A DNA stretch of 64,000 nucleotides from Tritonibacter multivorans (GCF_001458415.1 NZ_CYSD01000014.1:176729-240728); one strand, 5' to 3'. Positions 8,818 through 17,679 are shown, numbered from the stretch's first letter. A program made the numbers and translations. The notes: generated by a model not told the origin, from the letters alone.

Positions 8818-10326
8818 TTACTCCCCTCGGGGAAAACGCTGGGTTTCTTCGACGGTGTTCAGGTCCATGTGATTGCGCATGTAGCGTTCGGAGGCTTTTT
8901 GCAGCGGCTGGTGGTCCCACGGGTAATACCCGCCTTCGCGCAGCGCCTCGTAGACAACCCAGCGCCGCGCCTGACTGGCACGGACCTCAGCATCGAAACG
9001 GTCCAGATCCCAACGGGCGCGGACCTTGTCCTGAAAGCTCTGCACAACGTCCTGATAATCGGGATCCTGTGCCAGATTGCGCAGCTCGTGCGGGTCGGCG
9101 TCCAGATCAAACAGCTGGTCTGCGTCCAACTGGCACTGGGTGAACTTCCACTGGCCTTCGCGCAGGGACACCATCGGCGCATAAGAGGCCTCGGCCGCGT
9201 ATTCCATGGCGACGGGGGTGGTGCGTGTTTCGCCTTTGCCCAATCCAACCAGCGATTCCCCGGTGGTCCATTGGGCGACCTCTTCCATGCTGATGCCAGC
9301 CAGATCACAGAGGGTTGGGCACACGTCGATATTGCTGACCGGCGTGGTTACAAGGCCGGGCGCCATGTCGGGGGCAGAGACCATAAGGGGCACCCGGGCG
9401 GAACCTTCAAAGAAGGACATTTTGAACCACAGCCCCCGTTCACCCAACATGTCACCATGGTCCGAGACAAACAGGATAATCGCCTCCTGACGGGTTCCTT
9501 CCAGGGCTGTCATGACCTCGCCGATTTTGTCGTCGATGTAGGAAATATTGGCGAAATAAGCGCGGCGGGAGCGCTGGATGTCTTCTTCGGAGATATCAAA
9601 AGACCGCCAGTCATTTGCGTCAAAGATCCGCTTGGAATGGGTGTCCTGATCTTCGTAGGGGAGGGCGGGGACCTCGGGCAGAAGATGTGCGCAATCCGCG
9701 TAGAGATCCCAGTATTTCTTGCGGGCGACATAGGGGTCGTGGGGGTGCGTGAAGGACACGGTCAGACACCACGGCCGGTCATCCTTGCCGCGCGCCAGAT
9801 CATAGATTTTGCGCGTCGCGTGATAGGCGACCTCGTCATCATATTCGAGCTGATTGGTGATTTCTGCAACGCCTGCCCCGGTGACCGAGCCCATATTGTG
9901 ATACCACCAGTCGATCCGTTCGCCCGGTTTGCGGTAATCCGGCGTCCAGCCAAAGTCCGGCGGATAGACATCGGTGGTCAGACGCTCTTCGAAGCCATGC
10001 AGCTGGTCCGGGCCGACAAAATGCATCTTGCCCGACAGCGTGGTCTGGTAGCCGGCGCGGCGCAGATGGTGGGCATAGGTCGGCAGGGAAGAGGCAAATT
10101 CCGCCGCATTGTCATAGACGCCGGTGTCGCTGGGCAATTGACCGGACATGAACGACGCTCGTCCCGGCGCGCAGAGGGGCGAGGCGGTATAGGCATTTTG
10201 AAACCGGGTCGACCGCGCGGTGAGCTTTTTGAGATTTGGCGCATGGAGCCAGTCGGCTGGGCCATCCGGGAACAGGGTGCCGTTCAGCTGATCGACCATG
10301 AATATCAGAATGTTAGGTTTTGTCAT
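8818..10326 (-). CDS. betC: Choline-sulfatase
   Basis: 502 residues, the usual BetC length. The alkaline-phosphatase-like sulfatase fold starts with PNILIFMVDQL, which holds metal-binding Asp12. The formylglycine motif LCAPGRASFMSG places the modified Cys at residue 52. Further metal-site residues lie in FVSDHGDMLGE. The C-terminal GGYYPWDHQPLQKASERYMRN stretch is characteristic of choline-sulfatases. It hydrolyses choline-O-sulfate to choline and sulfate in the cytoplasm, feeding glycine betaine synthesis and sulfur supply. It is divergent from a LysR regulator in the usual choline-sulfate arrangement. No betA, betB or betI is seen next to it. Confidence 0.94.
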   Translation of the reverse strand: MTKPNILIFMVDQLNGTLFPDGPADWLHAPNLKKLTARSTRFQNAYTASPLCAPGRASFMSGQLPSDTGVYDNAAEFASSLPTYAHHLRRAGYQTTLSGKMHFVGPDQLHGFEERLTTDVYPPDFGWTPDYRKPGERIDWWYHNMGSVTGAGVAEITNQLEYDDEVAYHATRKIYDLARGKDDRPWCLTVSFTHPHDPYVARKKYWDLYADCAHLLPEVPALPYEDQDTHSKRIFDANDWRSFDISEEDIQRSRRAYFANISYIDDKIGEVMTALEGTRQEAIILFVSDHGDMLGERGLWFKMSFFEGSARVPLMVSAPDMAPGLVTTPVSNIDVCPTLCDLAGISMEEVAQWTTGESLVGLGKGETRTTPVAMEYAAEASYAPMVSLREGQWKFTQCQLDADQLFDLDADPHELRNLAQDPDYQDVVQSFQDKVRARWDLDRFDAEVRASQARRWVVYEALREGGYYPWDHQPLQKASERYMRNHMDLNTVEETQRFPRGE

Positions 10327-10446
10327 CGGATCCGGGCATGTTGCGGAACCAGAGGCGCGGGTGAAACACCTGCCAAGGTTCTAGGTTTTTGCTATGGTTC
10401 TGCTAAGGTAGGCGTCCCAAAATAGACGAAAAAGACCAAATGTCTG
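10327..10446. promoter_or_regulatory. Divergent promoter region betC / LysR regulator
   Basis: A 120-bp space between the divergent starts, expected to hold both promoters and the LysR binding site. It is more AT-rich around 10380-10440. I cannot define an operator with confidence. Confidence 0.45.
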
Positions 10447-11373
10447 ATGGCTGATACAGGAAATTCCTATACCAAACTGGCGCGCAGCGCGGCGGATCTT
10501 TGTGCGTTCATGATGGTGTGCCGACATGGGCAGCTGTCGGCAGCAGCGCGAGAGATGAAGCTGTCCCAGCCCAGTCTCAGCCAGCGCATCCGCAATTTGG
10601 AAACCGCGCTGGATCAGCAGCTGTTTGAGCGCGGGCCAAAAGGCGTGACGCTGACGCGGGACGGGCAGGCGCTGTATCGCAAACTGCACCGCCCCCTGAC
10701 CGAGCTGGCCGAACAGTTCTGGGAGGTCTCGAACAGCAAAAGGCCGGACAGGCTGCTAATCGCGGTGGATTTTGCCTTTGCCTATTTCTGGCTGCTGCCC
10801 CGGTTGCCGGCCATTCGCGAAAAGCTGGGCGATGTGGATGTCTGTGTTCTGACCTCGCAGGAACCCAGCGTGGATTTGGTCAGCGGCACGGATCTGATTA
10901 TTCAGATGGGCGAGGCGGGACAGGCCCTCGCGGATGCGACCTGGCTGATCAAGGAAAAGGTCAGCGTTGTCTGTAGCCCTGCGTTCAAGGATCTGCATCC
11001 CGAACTTCGCACCCCCGGTGATCTGAAGGACGCCAAGGCGTATTTGCTGCACCTCAACGCGCCGTCGCGGACGACCCATTGGTGCAACTGGGAAGAATGG
11101 TTGAACGCTTGGGGGGTGGATACGGCGGGTTTGGGCAAGGGCACGGTCTTCAACAATTACGAAATGATCGTGCAGGCCACGGTCCGGGGGCAGGGCATCG
11201 CATTGGGCTGGCAGGGGCTGGTCGATGACCTGATGCGCAGCAATGCGTTGACGGAACTTATGCCGCAAGTGTTCGAGACAGAGCGCGGGTATTATATGTC
11301 ACACGCAAAGGCGACCCCGTCTCGCAGTGCCATTGAACTGCACAATTGGATCGCCCGCGAAATCGCGCTCTAG
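10447..11373 (+). CDS. LysR-type regulator of choline-sulfate use
   Basis: 308 residues. A winged helix-turn-helix lies at ~15-75 (DLCAFMMVCRHGQLSAAAREMKLSQPSLSQRIRNLE), followed by a periplasmic-binding-like effector domain. It lies divergently next to betC, the arrangement of the putative choline sulfate-utilization transcription factor family. It probably activates betC and related transport genes in response to choline-O-sulfate or choline. The family call is firm and the target is inferred from position. Confidence 0.88.
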   Translation: MADTGNSYTKLARSAADLCAFMMVCRHGQLSAAAREMKLSQPSLSQRIRNLETALDQQLFERGPKGVTLTRDGQALYRKLHRPLTELAEQFWEVSNSKRPDRLLIAVDFAFAYFWLLPRLPAIREKLGDVDVCVLTSQEPSVDLVSGTDLIIQMGEAGQALADATWLIKEKVSVVCSPAFKDLHPELRTPGDLKDAKAYLLHLNAPSRTTHWCNWEEWLNAWGVDTAGLGKGTVFNNYEMIVQATVRGQGIALGWQGLVDDLMRSNALTELMPQVFETERGYYMSHAKATPSRSAIELHNWIAREIAL

Positions 11374-11670
11374 ACGGCGTCTTTGTTGCCGTCGTGTCCG
11401 GGCTTTGTTGCTGAGCCGTCCATCCAATTATACCCCAAACCGGAATTATGTTTCCGTGATTGGAGTGTTTATATCCGTTTTTCAACGCGTATTTTGAGGG
11501 CGCACCTCAGGAGAACACGATGCCGGTCACCGCGATTTCATATTGATGCGTACGGCATTGTTGGGCACAGCGCCGTTGATCTGGTCGAAGCCCTCCCCCC
11601 TCAGTATTGCCTGCCAGAGCCTCGCGACGCGCACATTGGTTCGGTTTGAACACCAAAGTTAGGAGACGAA
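11374..11670. other. Intergenic region with a possible minimal leader ORF
   Basis: About 300 bp without a convincing gene. At 11521 an ATG preceded by AGGAG opens only eight codons (MPVTAISY) before a stop. It could be a leader peptide or the stub of a lost gene. The ribosome binding site of the next gene (TTAGGAGACGAA) ends the region. Nothing else is recognised. Confidence 0.35.
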
Positions 11671-12459
11671 ATGTCCAAAACAATTCTCATCACCGGATCA
11701 ACCGATGGTATTGGCCTGCTGACGGCAAAAATGCTGGCGGCCCAAGGCCATAAGGTCCTGTTGCATGGGCGCAGCCAGACCAAACTGGACGCCGCGATCC
11801 AAGAGGTCGGAGGCGCAACCGAAGGCTTTATCGCTGATTTTTCAAAACTGGGCGATGTCACAGCCCTGGCGGATGCGCTGCTGGCGCGAGGGGGGCAGAT
11901 CGACGTTCTGATCAACAATGCCGGGGTGTATAAAACGCCGCAGACCCGCTCCGCAGAGGGGCTGGACCTGCGTTTTGTTGTGAACACGCTGGCGCCTTGG
12001 GTACTGACGCAGCGGTTGCTTCCGGTGATCCCTGCGGCGGGCCGGGTCCTCAACCTGTCCTCGGCCGCGCAGGCGCGGGTCGATCTGGAGGCATTGTCGG
12101 GGCAGAAAGCTCTGGATGATTTCGAGGCCTATGCCCAAAGCAAGCTGGCCATAACAATTTGGTCGCAAGAGCTGGCCGCAAGCCGTCCCGACGGCCCGGT
12201 TGTGATCGCCGTGAATCCGGGGTCGTTGCTGGCGTCCAAAATGGTCAAGGACGGCTTTGGCGTTGCGGGAAACGACCTGCGGATTGGCGCGGATATCCTG
12301 TGTCGCCTGTCGCTGGACGAGGACTTTGCCGGCGCCTCTGGCAAGTATTTCGACAATGACGCAGGCCGTTTTGCCGCCCCGCATCCTGCGGCCCAGAATG
12401 CAGAACACAGACAGCAGGTGACCGAAGCCATTGATCGGATTGCGAAGTCGCTGGTGTAA
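11671..12459 (+). CDS. Short-chain dehydrogenase/reductase (light-chain-type)
   Basis: 262 residues. The nucleotide-binding TGSTDGIG motif lies at 8-15, NNAG near residue 87, Ser around 130, and the catalytic Tyr154-x3-Lys158 (YAQSK). The pattern is like retinol- or protochlorophyllide-type SDRs of the classical family. The substrate is unknown. It is monocistronic with a good Shine-Dalgarno sequence and has no informative neighbours. Confidence 0.85.
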   Translation: MSKTILITGSTDGIGLLTAKMLAAQGHKVLLHGRSQTKLDAAIQEVGGATEGFIADFSKLGDVTALADALLARGGQIDVLINNAGVYKTPQTRSAEGLDLRFVVNTLAPWVLTQRLLPVIPAAGRVLNLSSAAQARVDLEALSGQKALDDFEAYAQSKLAITIWSQELAASRPDGPVVIAVNPGSLLASKMVKDGFGVAGNDLRIGADILCRLSLDEDFAGASGKYFDNDAGRFAAPHPAAQNAEHRQQVTEAIDRIAKSLV

Positions 12460-13104
12460 GGCCCGGGGATTGGGACTCAAGCGGTCATTCAGGCTGCCTC
12501 AGCGGGGCGCGGGTATCCTGCGTCCCGAGTGCGTTTTGGGGGATTGGCGGATCAGGACTAGCCCGCGGCCAAAGACGGGCATGTGATCCTCCGACGTGCC
12601 GCGACGCCGTAGGTTGGTGTAATAATATAACATAATCTCTATTAGGGTGCATTCGGACGTGTCCCTCCAACCGGAAAAAACGACAAAACCTGTCCTGACT
12701 TTTTTGCGATACCGTGACAGTATCGGTCCCGTTCTTCTGACGGTGGCCGTTAGGGTGGGCACATGCTCTTGCTTGGTTGGAATGTTTTGATGCGTGACAC
12801 TAACCGGAGACATAATTCTGGCGCGGCCGCCCCCGGTGACGCGCGATTGGTTATGCCGGGCAAGTTTCGCGACCTTTCCCGCCGCCCTCTGTCGTTGCGA
12901 CGTGCGTATGAGCACAGTTTTCTTGTCAAAGACCTGCCACGCATTGCGCGGATGCGAAATTCGATGGCGGTGCTGGATGCGCAGCGGATTTCTGAGCTTC
13001 ACGGGCCGCCCGCATTTCGAGGTGTCGTAACCGCAGCCGTTTGGCGCGCACCTCTGTAGGGGCAACGCGACAGGGTGTGGCTGATGTCAGGTCCGGTTGA
13101 ACGG
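12460..13104. other. Long intergenic region with unassigned ORFs
   Basis: 645 bp between the SDR and the convergent exporter. Its base composition is mixed, with a locally AT-rich patch near 12615-12650. A 98-codon ORF at 12763-13059 (plus) and a longer one on the minus strand have no recognisable domain and no good ribosome binding site. An inverted repeat CGATAC-N7-GTATCG lies at 12707-12725. It may be a remnant of a lost gene. I see nothing I can name. Confidence 0.4.
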
Positions 13105-14013
13105 CTAGGTCCGGTTGAACAGAATGACGCCGGTGCAGATGACTGCAATCGCCAAGAGCATCAGCGCGGGCAGCGTTTCATGCAGGATGAACACCGCCAT
13201 AAGCGCGGTCAGAACTGGGGTCAGCGCCCCAATGGTGGCGCAGGTCGCAGGGCCCAGACGGGTGACCGCAAAGGCATAGGTCAGGCTGGCGATGACCCCA
13301 GCGCCCAGCCCTTGTGTCAGGAAGAATGGCATCGCGTCGTCAAGACCGTAGCTGCCCCATTGCAGGGTCAGGGTGCCGGTTGCAAGCAACGCAACCATGA
13401 TCAGGAAAGAACTCAACGCGATCAGAAGCGCACAGCCCACCGGGTCCAGACCAGAGCGGGCCGCCGCCACAGAATAGGACGACCAGAACAGGCTGCCGCA
13501 CAGCAGCAGTGCAATCCCGCGCCAATCAGGAAGCTGCCCTTGGGCGACCACCAGAAGACAGGCTCCCGCAATGATCACCGCCAAGGCACCCTGCCCCGAT
13601 CGCGTAGGTGTCTCACCGGTCAGCCGCCACAGGATCAGGGCCACAAAGATCGGCAGGGTGCCGGGGATCAGCGCGCCCAGATGCGCCGCAGAGGTCAGGC
13701 CCGCGCCATGGGCGGCCAGCGCAAAAAACGGAATGCCCGCGCCAATGCTGATGATCATGCAAGGGCCCAAACCCGCCTTGCGGAACATCTGGATCCGCGC
13801 GGGCAGGAACGGCAAAAAGACCAGCAAAGGGACAAGGGTGCGGATCACCGCAACATCTGCAAACCCCAAGGCAGAACCATTGGTTGCCCGCGCGCTGAGC
13901 GCAAAGCTGGCCCAGATCAGCACGGTCACCCCCATTGCAAGGAAGCCGGGAAGCAAATGCAGCCGCTGGCTGCTTGGCTCAAGGCCAAGGGGGATGTCGG
14001 GGGAATGTGCCAT
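13105..14013 (-). CDS. DMT/EamA-family exporter
   Basis: 302 residues with about ten hydrophobic helices in two EamA halves (GFLAMGVTVLIWASFALSARA at the start, ATCATIGALTPVLTALMAVFILHE near the end). Such RhaT/EamA carriers usually export amino acids or metabolites. The ATG at 14013 has GGAG 8 nt upstream. It is divergent from an Lrp-family regulator, with a perfect palindrome between them. This is a classic exporter-regulator pair in which Lrp senses an amino acid and turns on efflux. The substrate is unknown. Confidence 0.87.
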   Translation of the reverse strand: MAHSPDIPLGLEPSSQRLHLLPGFLAMGVTVLIWASFALSARATNGSALGFADVAVIRTLVPLLVFLPFLPARIQMFRKAGLGPCMIISIGAGIPFFALAAHGAGLTSAAHLGALIPGTLPIFVALILWRLTGETPTRSGQGALAVIIAGACLLVVAQGQLPDWRGIALLLCGSLFWSSYSVAAARSGLDPVGCALLIALSSFLIMVALLATGTLTLQWGSYGLDDAMPFFLTQGLGAGVIASLTYAFAVTRLGPATCATIGALTPVLTALMAVFILHETLPALMLLAIAVICTGVILFNRT

Positions 14014-14093
14014 TGTCGTCTCCAGAGTGCTGGGGGCACTATGCACAGTGGCGCGTGCGGGGAATTGCGTTCTGACGCTCTGAACTGGATAAT

Positions 14094-14112
14094 ATTGGCA
14101 GAATCTGCCAAT
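14094..14112. promoter_or_regulatory. Perfect palindrome, candidate Lrp operator
   Basis: ATTGGCAGA-A-TCTGCCAAT is a perfect 9+1+9 inverted repeat ending 9 bp before the Lrp start. It lies between the divergent Lrp and exporter genes. Position and symmetry fit autoregulation and control of the exporter. Confidence 0.7.
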
Positions 14113-14121
14113 AGGGGCGCC

Positions 14122-14580
14122 ATGGATAGCAAAGACTTTCAAATCATTCGGGAATTGCAGAAGGACGGGCGGCTGAGCAATCAGGAGCTGTCCGAGCGGG
14201 TGAACCTGTCGCCCTCCCCCTGTTTGCGCCGGGTTCGCAATCTGGAAAAAGAGGGTGTGATCCGCGGCTATGCGGCGATTGTCGACGAGCCGAGCCTTGG
14301 CCTGTCGGTGACCGCCTTTGTGCGGGTCACGCTGGAGCGTCACACCGAAGAGACCACCCGCGAATTTGAAGACAGCATTCGGCGGATCGACGAGATCCTG
14401 GACTGCTATGTGATGACGGGGGGCTCGGATTATCTGCTTCGGGTCATTGCGCCCGACCTGCAAAGCTATGAGAGGTTTGTGCGCGAGCGCCTGCATAAGG
14501 TAAAGGCCATTGCCTCGATCGACACCGGTTTTGCCTATGGGGTTGTCAAACGCTCGACCCTGTTGCCGTATCCGGTCTGA
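14122..14580 (+). CDS. Lrp/AsnC-family regulator
   Basis: 152 residues. The N-terminal AsnC helix-turn-helix reads DFQIIRELQKDGRLSNQELSERVNLSPSPCLRRVRNLEKEGVIRGY. The C-terminal RAM ligand domain includes DCYVMTGGSDYLLRV. It begins at MDSKD right after the 14094-14112 palindrome. Its 3' end overlaps the convergent racemase-like gene by 46 bp. It probably senses an amino acid and controls the divergent exporter. Confidence 0.9.
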   Translation: MDSKDFQIIRELQKDGRLSNQELSERVNLSPSPCLRRVRNLEKEGVIRGYAAIVDEPSLGLSVTAFVRVTLERHTEETTREFEDSIRRIDEILDCYVMTGGSDYLLRVIAPDLQSYERFVRERLHKVKAIASIDTGFAYGVVKRSTLLPYPV

Positions 14581-15326
14581 GGGACAGGCGCGGTCCACAG
14601 CCGCCCGGCTCCGGTTGTGTTTTCGGTCAATCCGGTCAGCTGCGCCATGTGCCAGCACAGGGTTTGGTTGGAGCTGAGCACAGGCAGGTTCAGCGCGTCT
14701 TCCAGCGCGGGAATGACGCCAAAGGTGCGCAGGTTGGTGCAGGACAGAAAGAGCCCATCAATATCGCCGCCCTGCGCCAGATGCGTGGCGGCTTTGATCA
14801 AGGACTGGGGCGAAATGCGGGCCACGCGGGCTTCTTGGTCTTCGCCAAACGACAGGCTGCGGGCCACGGTCAACCCGTGGTCTTCAAAGGCCTGCCTCAG
14901 TGGCGTCGCGACCGAGGGAATATAAGGCGTCAGCAAACCCAGACGTTGGATTTTCAGCGTTTTCAGCGCCGCCAATGTTGCGGTCAGCGGATCAGTAATA
15001 TGGCCCGCGGGGAGGGTTCTGGTTATCAGCGCCTCGACCTTTTTTGCGCCGATCATCATTGCCCCTGATGTGCAGCCATAGGCGATGGCTGCGTAGCTCG
15101 GGGCCTTGGGCAGCAGGTCGACGGCAGCGGGGAGGGTTGCGGCCATGGCGTGCAGGGTGTCCGGGTTCAGCTCGGCCCGCGATGGAACCCGGCTGATGTG
15201 CAGGCGGGCGACGTCCGGGGCAAAGACCCGGCGCAGGTCCTCTTCGAGCGTTTCGTCGTTTTCCAGAACCAGCACGCCAAGGCGGGGTTGCGGGCTTTCC
15301 GACAGATGGCAGTCCATTTGGTCCAA
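14535..15326 (-). CDS. Asp/Glu racemase-superfamily protein (EutA / maleate isomerase-like)
   Basis: About 263 residues. It has the two-cysteine racemase-fold pattern: IAYGCTSGAMMIG near residue 85 and LFLSCTNLRTF near 197. The intervening LGLLTPYIPSVATPLRQAFEDHGL is typical of maleate cis-trans isomerase, arylmalonate decarboxylase and EutA proteins. The best start by ribosome-binding-site spacing is TTG at 15326 (GGAG 7 nt upstream), overlapping the previous stop; ATG at 15317 is the alternative. It is the last gene of a three-gene operon with an M24 hydrolase and a PLP lyase. EutA and an M24 hydrolase also occur together in ectoine clusters. EutC and EutE are absent here, so an ectoine role is uncertain. 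Confidence 0.78.
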   Translation of the reverse strand: MDQMDCHLSESPQPRLGVLVLENDETLEEDLRRVFAPDVARLHISRVPSRAELNPDTLHAMAATLPAAVDLLPKAPSYAAIAYGCTSGAMMIGAKKVEALITRTLPAGHITDPLTATLAALKTLKIQRLGLLTPYIPSVATPLRQAFEDHGLTVARSLSFGEDQEARVARISPQSLIKAATHLAQGGDIDGLFLSCTNLRTFGVIPALEDALNLPVLSSNQTLCWHMAQLTGLTENTTGAGRLWTAPVPQTGYGNRVERLTTP

Positions 15327-15327
15327 G

Positions 15328-16488
15328 TCAGATCTCCGGCAGGTCTTTGGGGGCGCGCGGCGACAGAAGCTCTGGCCCCCGTTGGGTCAGCAGAATGTTT
15401 TCCTCGTGGACCATCCCCACCCCGCCAGCGCCAAAAATACCGGGTTCAAGGGTCAGCACCATGCCGTCGCGCAGAACCGTCTGATCCTGCGGCGTGAAGG
15501 AGGGCCATTCGGTCAGCGCCACACCCAAGCCGTGGCCCAAGCGGCCCTGTGCCGGGGCGAAACCTTCGCGGGTGATCACGTCGGCCATCAGCCGATGCGC
15601 GTCCGCGGCGCGCATGTCGGGGCGCAGGGTCTGCAGCGCGTGTTCGGTCGCGTGCCACAGGGTCCTATGCATATGTTTGGCGGTGTCATTGGCGGGGCCG
15701 ATTGAATAATTGCGGTCGAAATCGCAAAAATACCCATCCCGCACCGCGCCGGTGTCCAGCATGAGGATATCACCGGGTTGCAGCGGCGTCTGGCGTGCCG
15801 GGGAAATCACATCGCCGTAGCCGCCGGGCCCGGCCCCGCCGGCCACATAGCTGACCCAATCCGCCCCTTCCTGCAGCAAGGCGATCTGAAAGGCGCGAAA
15901 CACTGCGTCCAGCCCCTGCCCTGCGCGGGCAAAGTCTGGCACCCGGTCAAAGGCGCGGGCGGCAATGGCGCAGCTGGCGCGAATTTTGGCAACTTCAGCG
16001 GCGGATTTGATCTCGCGGACGCGTTGGACTGTGTGGGTGGCATCGGCCATGTGGCGTGCGCCAATCTGGTGCGAAAGTTCAGCATAGTCCGCCAAAGGCA
16101 TCCGCAGATGGGTCTCTGGCCCCATGGGAACGCCAATCCGGCTGTGCTGCGGAGACAGCGCGGTGATTGTGTCGGCGAGCAGGCTGATGCCGTCATCATA
16201 GGGGTTGGGCGCGGTCCAGGTGCGGATGTCGGTCATCCAGGTGCGGCCCATAAGATCCGCGCCGATGGATGGGATCACTGCCACCGGGTCCCCTTTGGCG
16301 GGGATCACCACAAACCACGGGCGCGCGGGGCTTTCCCAGAACCGGGTCAGAAACCCCGTGACATAGAAGATGTCGGCGGGTGTGGTCAGCAAAAGGACGG
16401 CCAGCCCGTCCTCTTCCATCTGGATCTGCAATTGGTGCAACCGGGTCTGATATTCAGCCCGGGGAAAGATCAGCGACTGCTCAGCCAT
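15328..16488 (-). CDS. M24-family metallohydrolase (Xaa-Pro peptidase / ectoine hydrolase-like)
   Basis: 386 residues. An N-terminal creatinase-like domain covers ~1-150 and a C-terminal pita-bread domain carries all five metal ligands. These are Asp245 (MLDTG), Asp256 (FCDFDR), the His of GRLGHGLG, the Glu of LTLEPG and the Glu of MVHEEN. It starts inside the end of the PLP-lyase gene (8-bp overlap), so translation is probably coupled. Members include Xaa-Pro aminopeptidase, creatinase and ectoine hydrolase DoeA/EutD. With intact ligands it should be an active amide or peptide-bond hydrolase. The substrate is unknown. Confidence 0.82.
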   Translation of the reverse strand: MAEQSLIFPRAEYQTRLHQLQIQMEEDGLAVLLLTTPADIFYVTGFLTRFWESPARPWFVVIPAKGDPVAVIPSIGADLMGRTWMTDIRTWTAPNPYDDGISLLADTITALSPQHSRIGVPMGPETHLRMPLADYAELSHQIGARHMADATHTVQRVREIKSAAEVAKIRASCAIAARAFDRVPDFARAGQGLDAVFRAFQIALLQEGADWVSYVAGGAGPGGYGDVISPARQTPLQPGDILMLDTGAVRDGYFCDFDRNYSIGPANDTAKHMHRTLWHATEHALQTLRPDMRAADAHRLMADVITREGFAPAQGRLGHGLGVALTEWPSFTPQDQTVLRDGMVLTLEPGIFGAGGVGMVHEENILLTQRGPELLSPRAPKDLPEI

Positions 16489-17518
16489 CTGTGGGCCCTT
16501 CGCTGAGGATTGCCAGCACTGTGGCCTCTGGGCCCAGTTCCAACCCGGCCAGCAGGGCGGCCAGCCCCGCGCCGCCCGACGCCGAGGTCCTGAGGCCACA
16601 GGCGGCAAGCGTCGCAATGCCCGCGGCCGCTTCGGCGTCCGAGAGGGTGACGAACTGGTCTGCATCCCGTGCAAGACCATTGAGCGCAATCAGCGACGGT
16701 GTTTTGCAATCCAGCCGCCCCATCGTGGACACCGGCCCTGTGGTGTCGACCACATGGCCTGCGCGGATGCTGTCGATCAGGGCAGGCGCGGCTTCGGGTT
16801 CGACCACGATGATCTGGGTTTCGGGCCAGGTGGCCCGGAACAATGCCGCCGCTGCCCCGGCCAAGCCGCCCACCCCGGCCTGCAGCAGAATATGGCTGGG
16901 CGGCGCCGGGATTTGGCTGGTGACCTCGGCAGCGAGCGCCAGATAGCCCTCCATCACGCGATAGGGCAGATCAATGTAGCCGGGCCAGGAACTGTCTGAC
17001 AGCAGGGTCCAGCCATGGGTCTCGGCCGCCGTGGCGGCGGCGACCATGCTGGCCTCGTAATCCGGGCCTTCGACCACGACCTCTGCCCCTTTGGCACGCA
17101 GCCGGTCGGCAAACCCGTCGGGCACGGTTTCGGCGAGGTAAATGATCGCCCGTGCGCCAAAGAGGGCCGCGCCGGCGGCGACAGAAAGCCCGTGATTGCC
17201 GGCGCTGGCGGTAACAAAGACGCGATCCCGTAGCGCATGGGGCAGATCCCCTCCTGCTGCGACGGCCTCGCGGGCAATGGCATAGGTCGCGCCGAGCGCC
17301 TTGAAACTGCCAAGCCCCATGCGGCTGCGCTCATCTTTGATCCAGACCTCTGCGACCTCTGCGGCCTGAGCGACATCGCGGGCCTCCAGCAGCGGGGTCG
17401 CGGCATAGGCCGGGCAGCGGCGCAGAAGATCCAGCACGGGCTGGGCATCATGGGCGGGCACCGGGGCATCGCACCCAATTCCTGTGCCGCGCCAGGGGTT
17501 GGTCATAAGGTGTGGCAT
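16481..17518 (-). CDS. PLP-dependent ammonia-lyase, diaminopropionate ammonia-lyase-like
   Basis: 345 residues of fold-type II PLP enzyme. The KDERSRMGLGSFKALGATYAI segment, with PLP Lys73, matches diaminopropionate ammonia-lyase more than threonine dehydratase. So do YAATPL near the start, SDSSWPGYIDLPYRVMEGY and the LQAGVGGLAGA loop. The usual TDGNHG motif reads SAGNHG, so one catalytic Asp of the E. coli enzyme (Asp120, from memory) is lacking, while the SDSSW Asp is kept. It probably eliminates ammonia from a 2,3-diamino acid or hydroxy-amino acid. First gene of the operon; the ATG at 17518 follows AGGGAA. The chain is shorter than the ~400-residue family members. Confidence 0.78.
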   Translation of the reverse strand: MPHLMTNPWRGTGIGCDAPVPAHDAQPVLDLLRRCPAYAATPLLEARDVAQAAEVAEVWIKDERSRMGLGSFKALGATYAIAREAVAAGGDLPHALRDRVFVTASAGNHGLSVAAGAALFGARAIIYLAETVPDGFADRLRAKGAEVVVEGPDYEASMVAAATAAETHGWTLLSDSSWPGYIDLPYRVMEGYLALAAEVTSQIPAPPSHILLQAGVGGLAGAAAALFRATWPETQIIVVEPEAAPALIDSIRAGHVVDTTGPVSTMGRLDCKTPSLIALNGLARDADQFVTLSDAEAAAGIATLAACGLRTSASGGAGLAALLAGLELGPEATVLAILSEGPTDG

Positions 17519-17592
17519 CGCGGGTTCCCTGTCTGTTGCGGCCAAGGTAACAGCGATCCCCAGTGTATTGCGGGACAATTCAGGGGCCATTG

Positions 17593-17679
17593 GTCCGAAA
17601 TTCGGCGCAGGCATGCGATCCGGGGCGGAAATCCGGGCGTTTGCGAGGGCTTGGCTTTCCCTAGGGCCGAATTTCCGAC
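17593..17679. promoter_or_regulatory. Pair of inverted 13-bp boxes between PLP lyase and Lrp
   Basis: GTCCGAAATTCGG at 17593-17605 and its near-exact complement CCGAATTTCCGAC at 17667-17679 (12 of 13 match) flank the divergent promoter region. The first box contains the palindrome CCGAAATTCGG. They are good candidates for two operator sites of the adjacent Lrp regulator. Confidence 0.6.

Noticed and set aside
11521..11547. Eight-codon ORF with Shine-Dalgarno as a leader peptide gene
   Set aside because: No attenuator hairpin or amino acid run seen. Recorded only as part of the intergenic region.
13105..14658. 517-codon minus-strand frame as one protein
   Set aside because: Only the C-terminal 302 codons form the EamA exporter. 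The rest is antisense to the Lrp gene.
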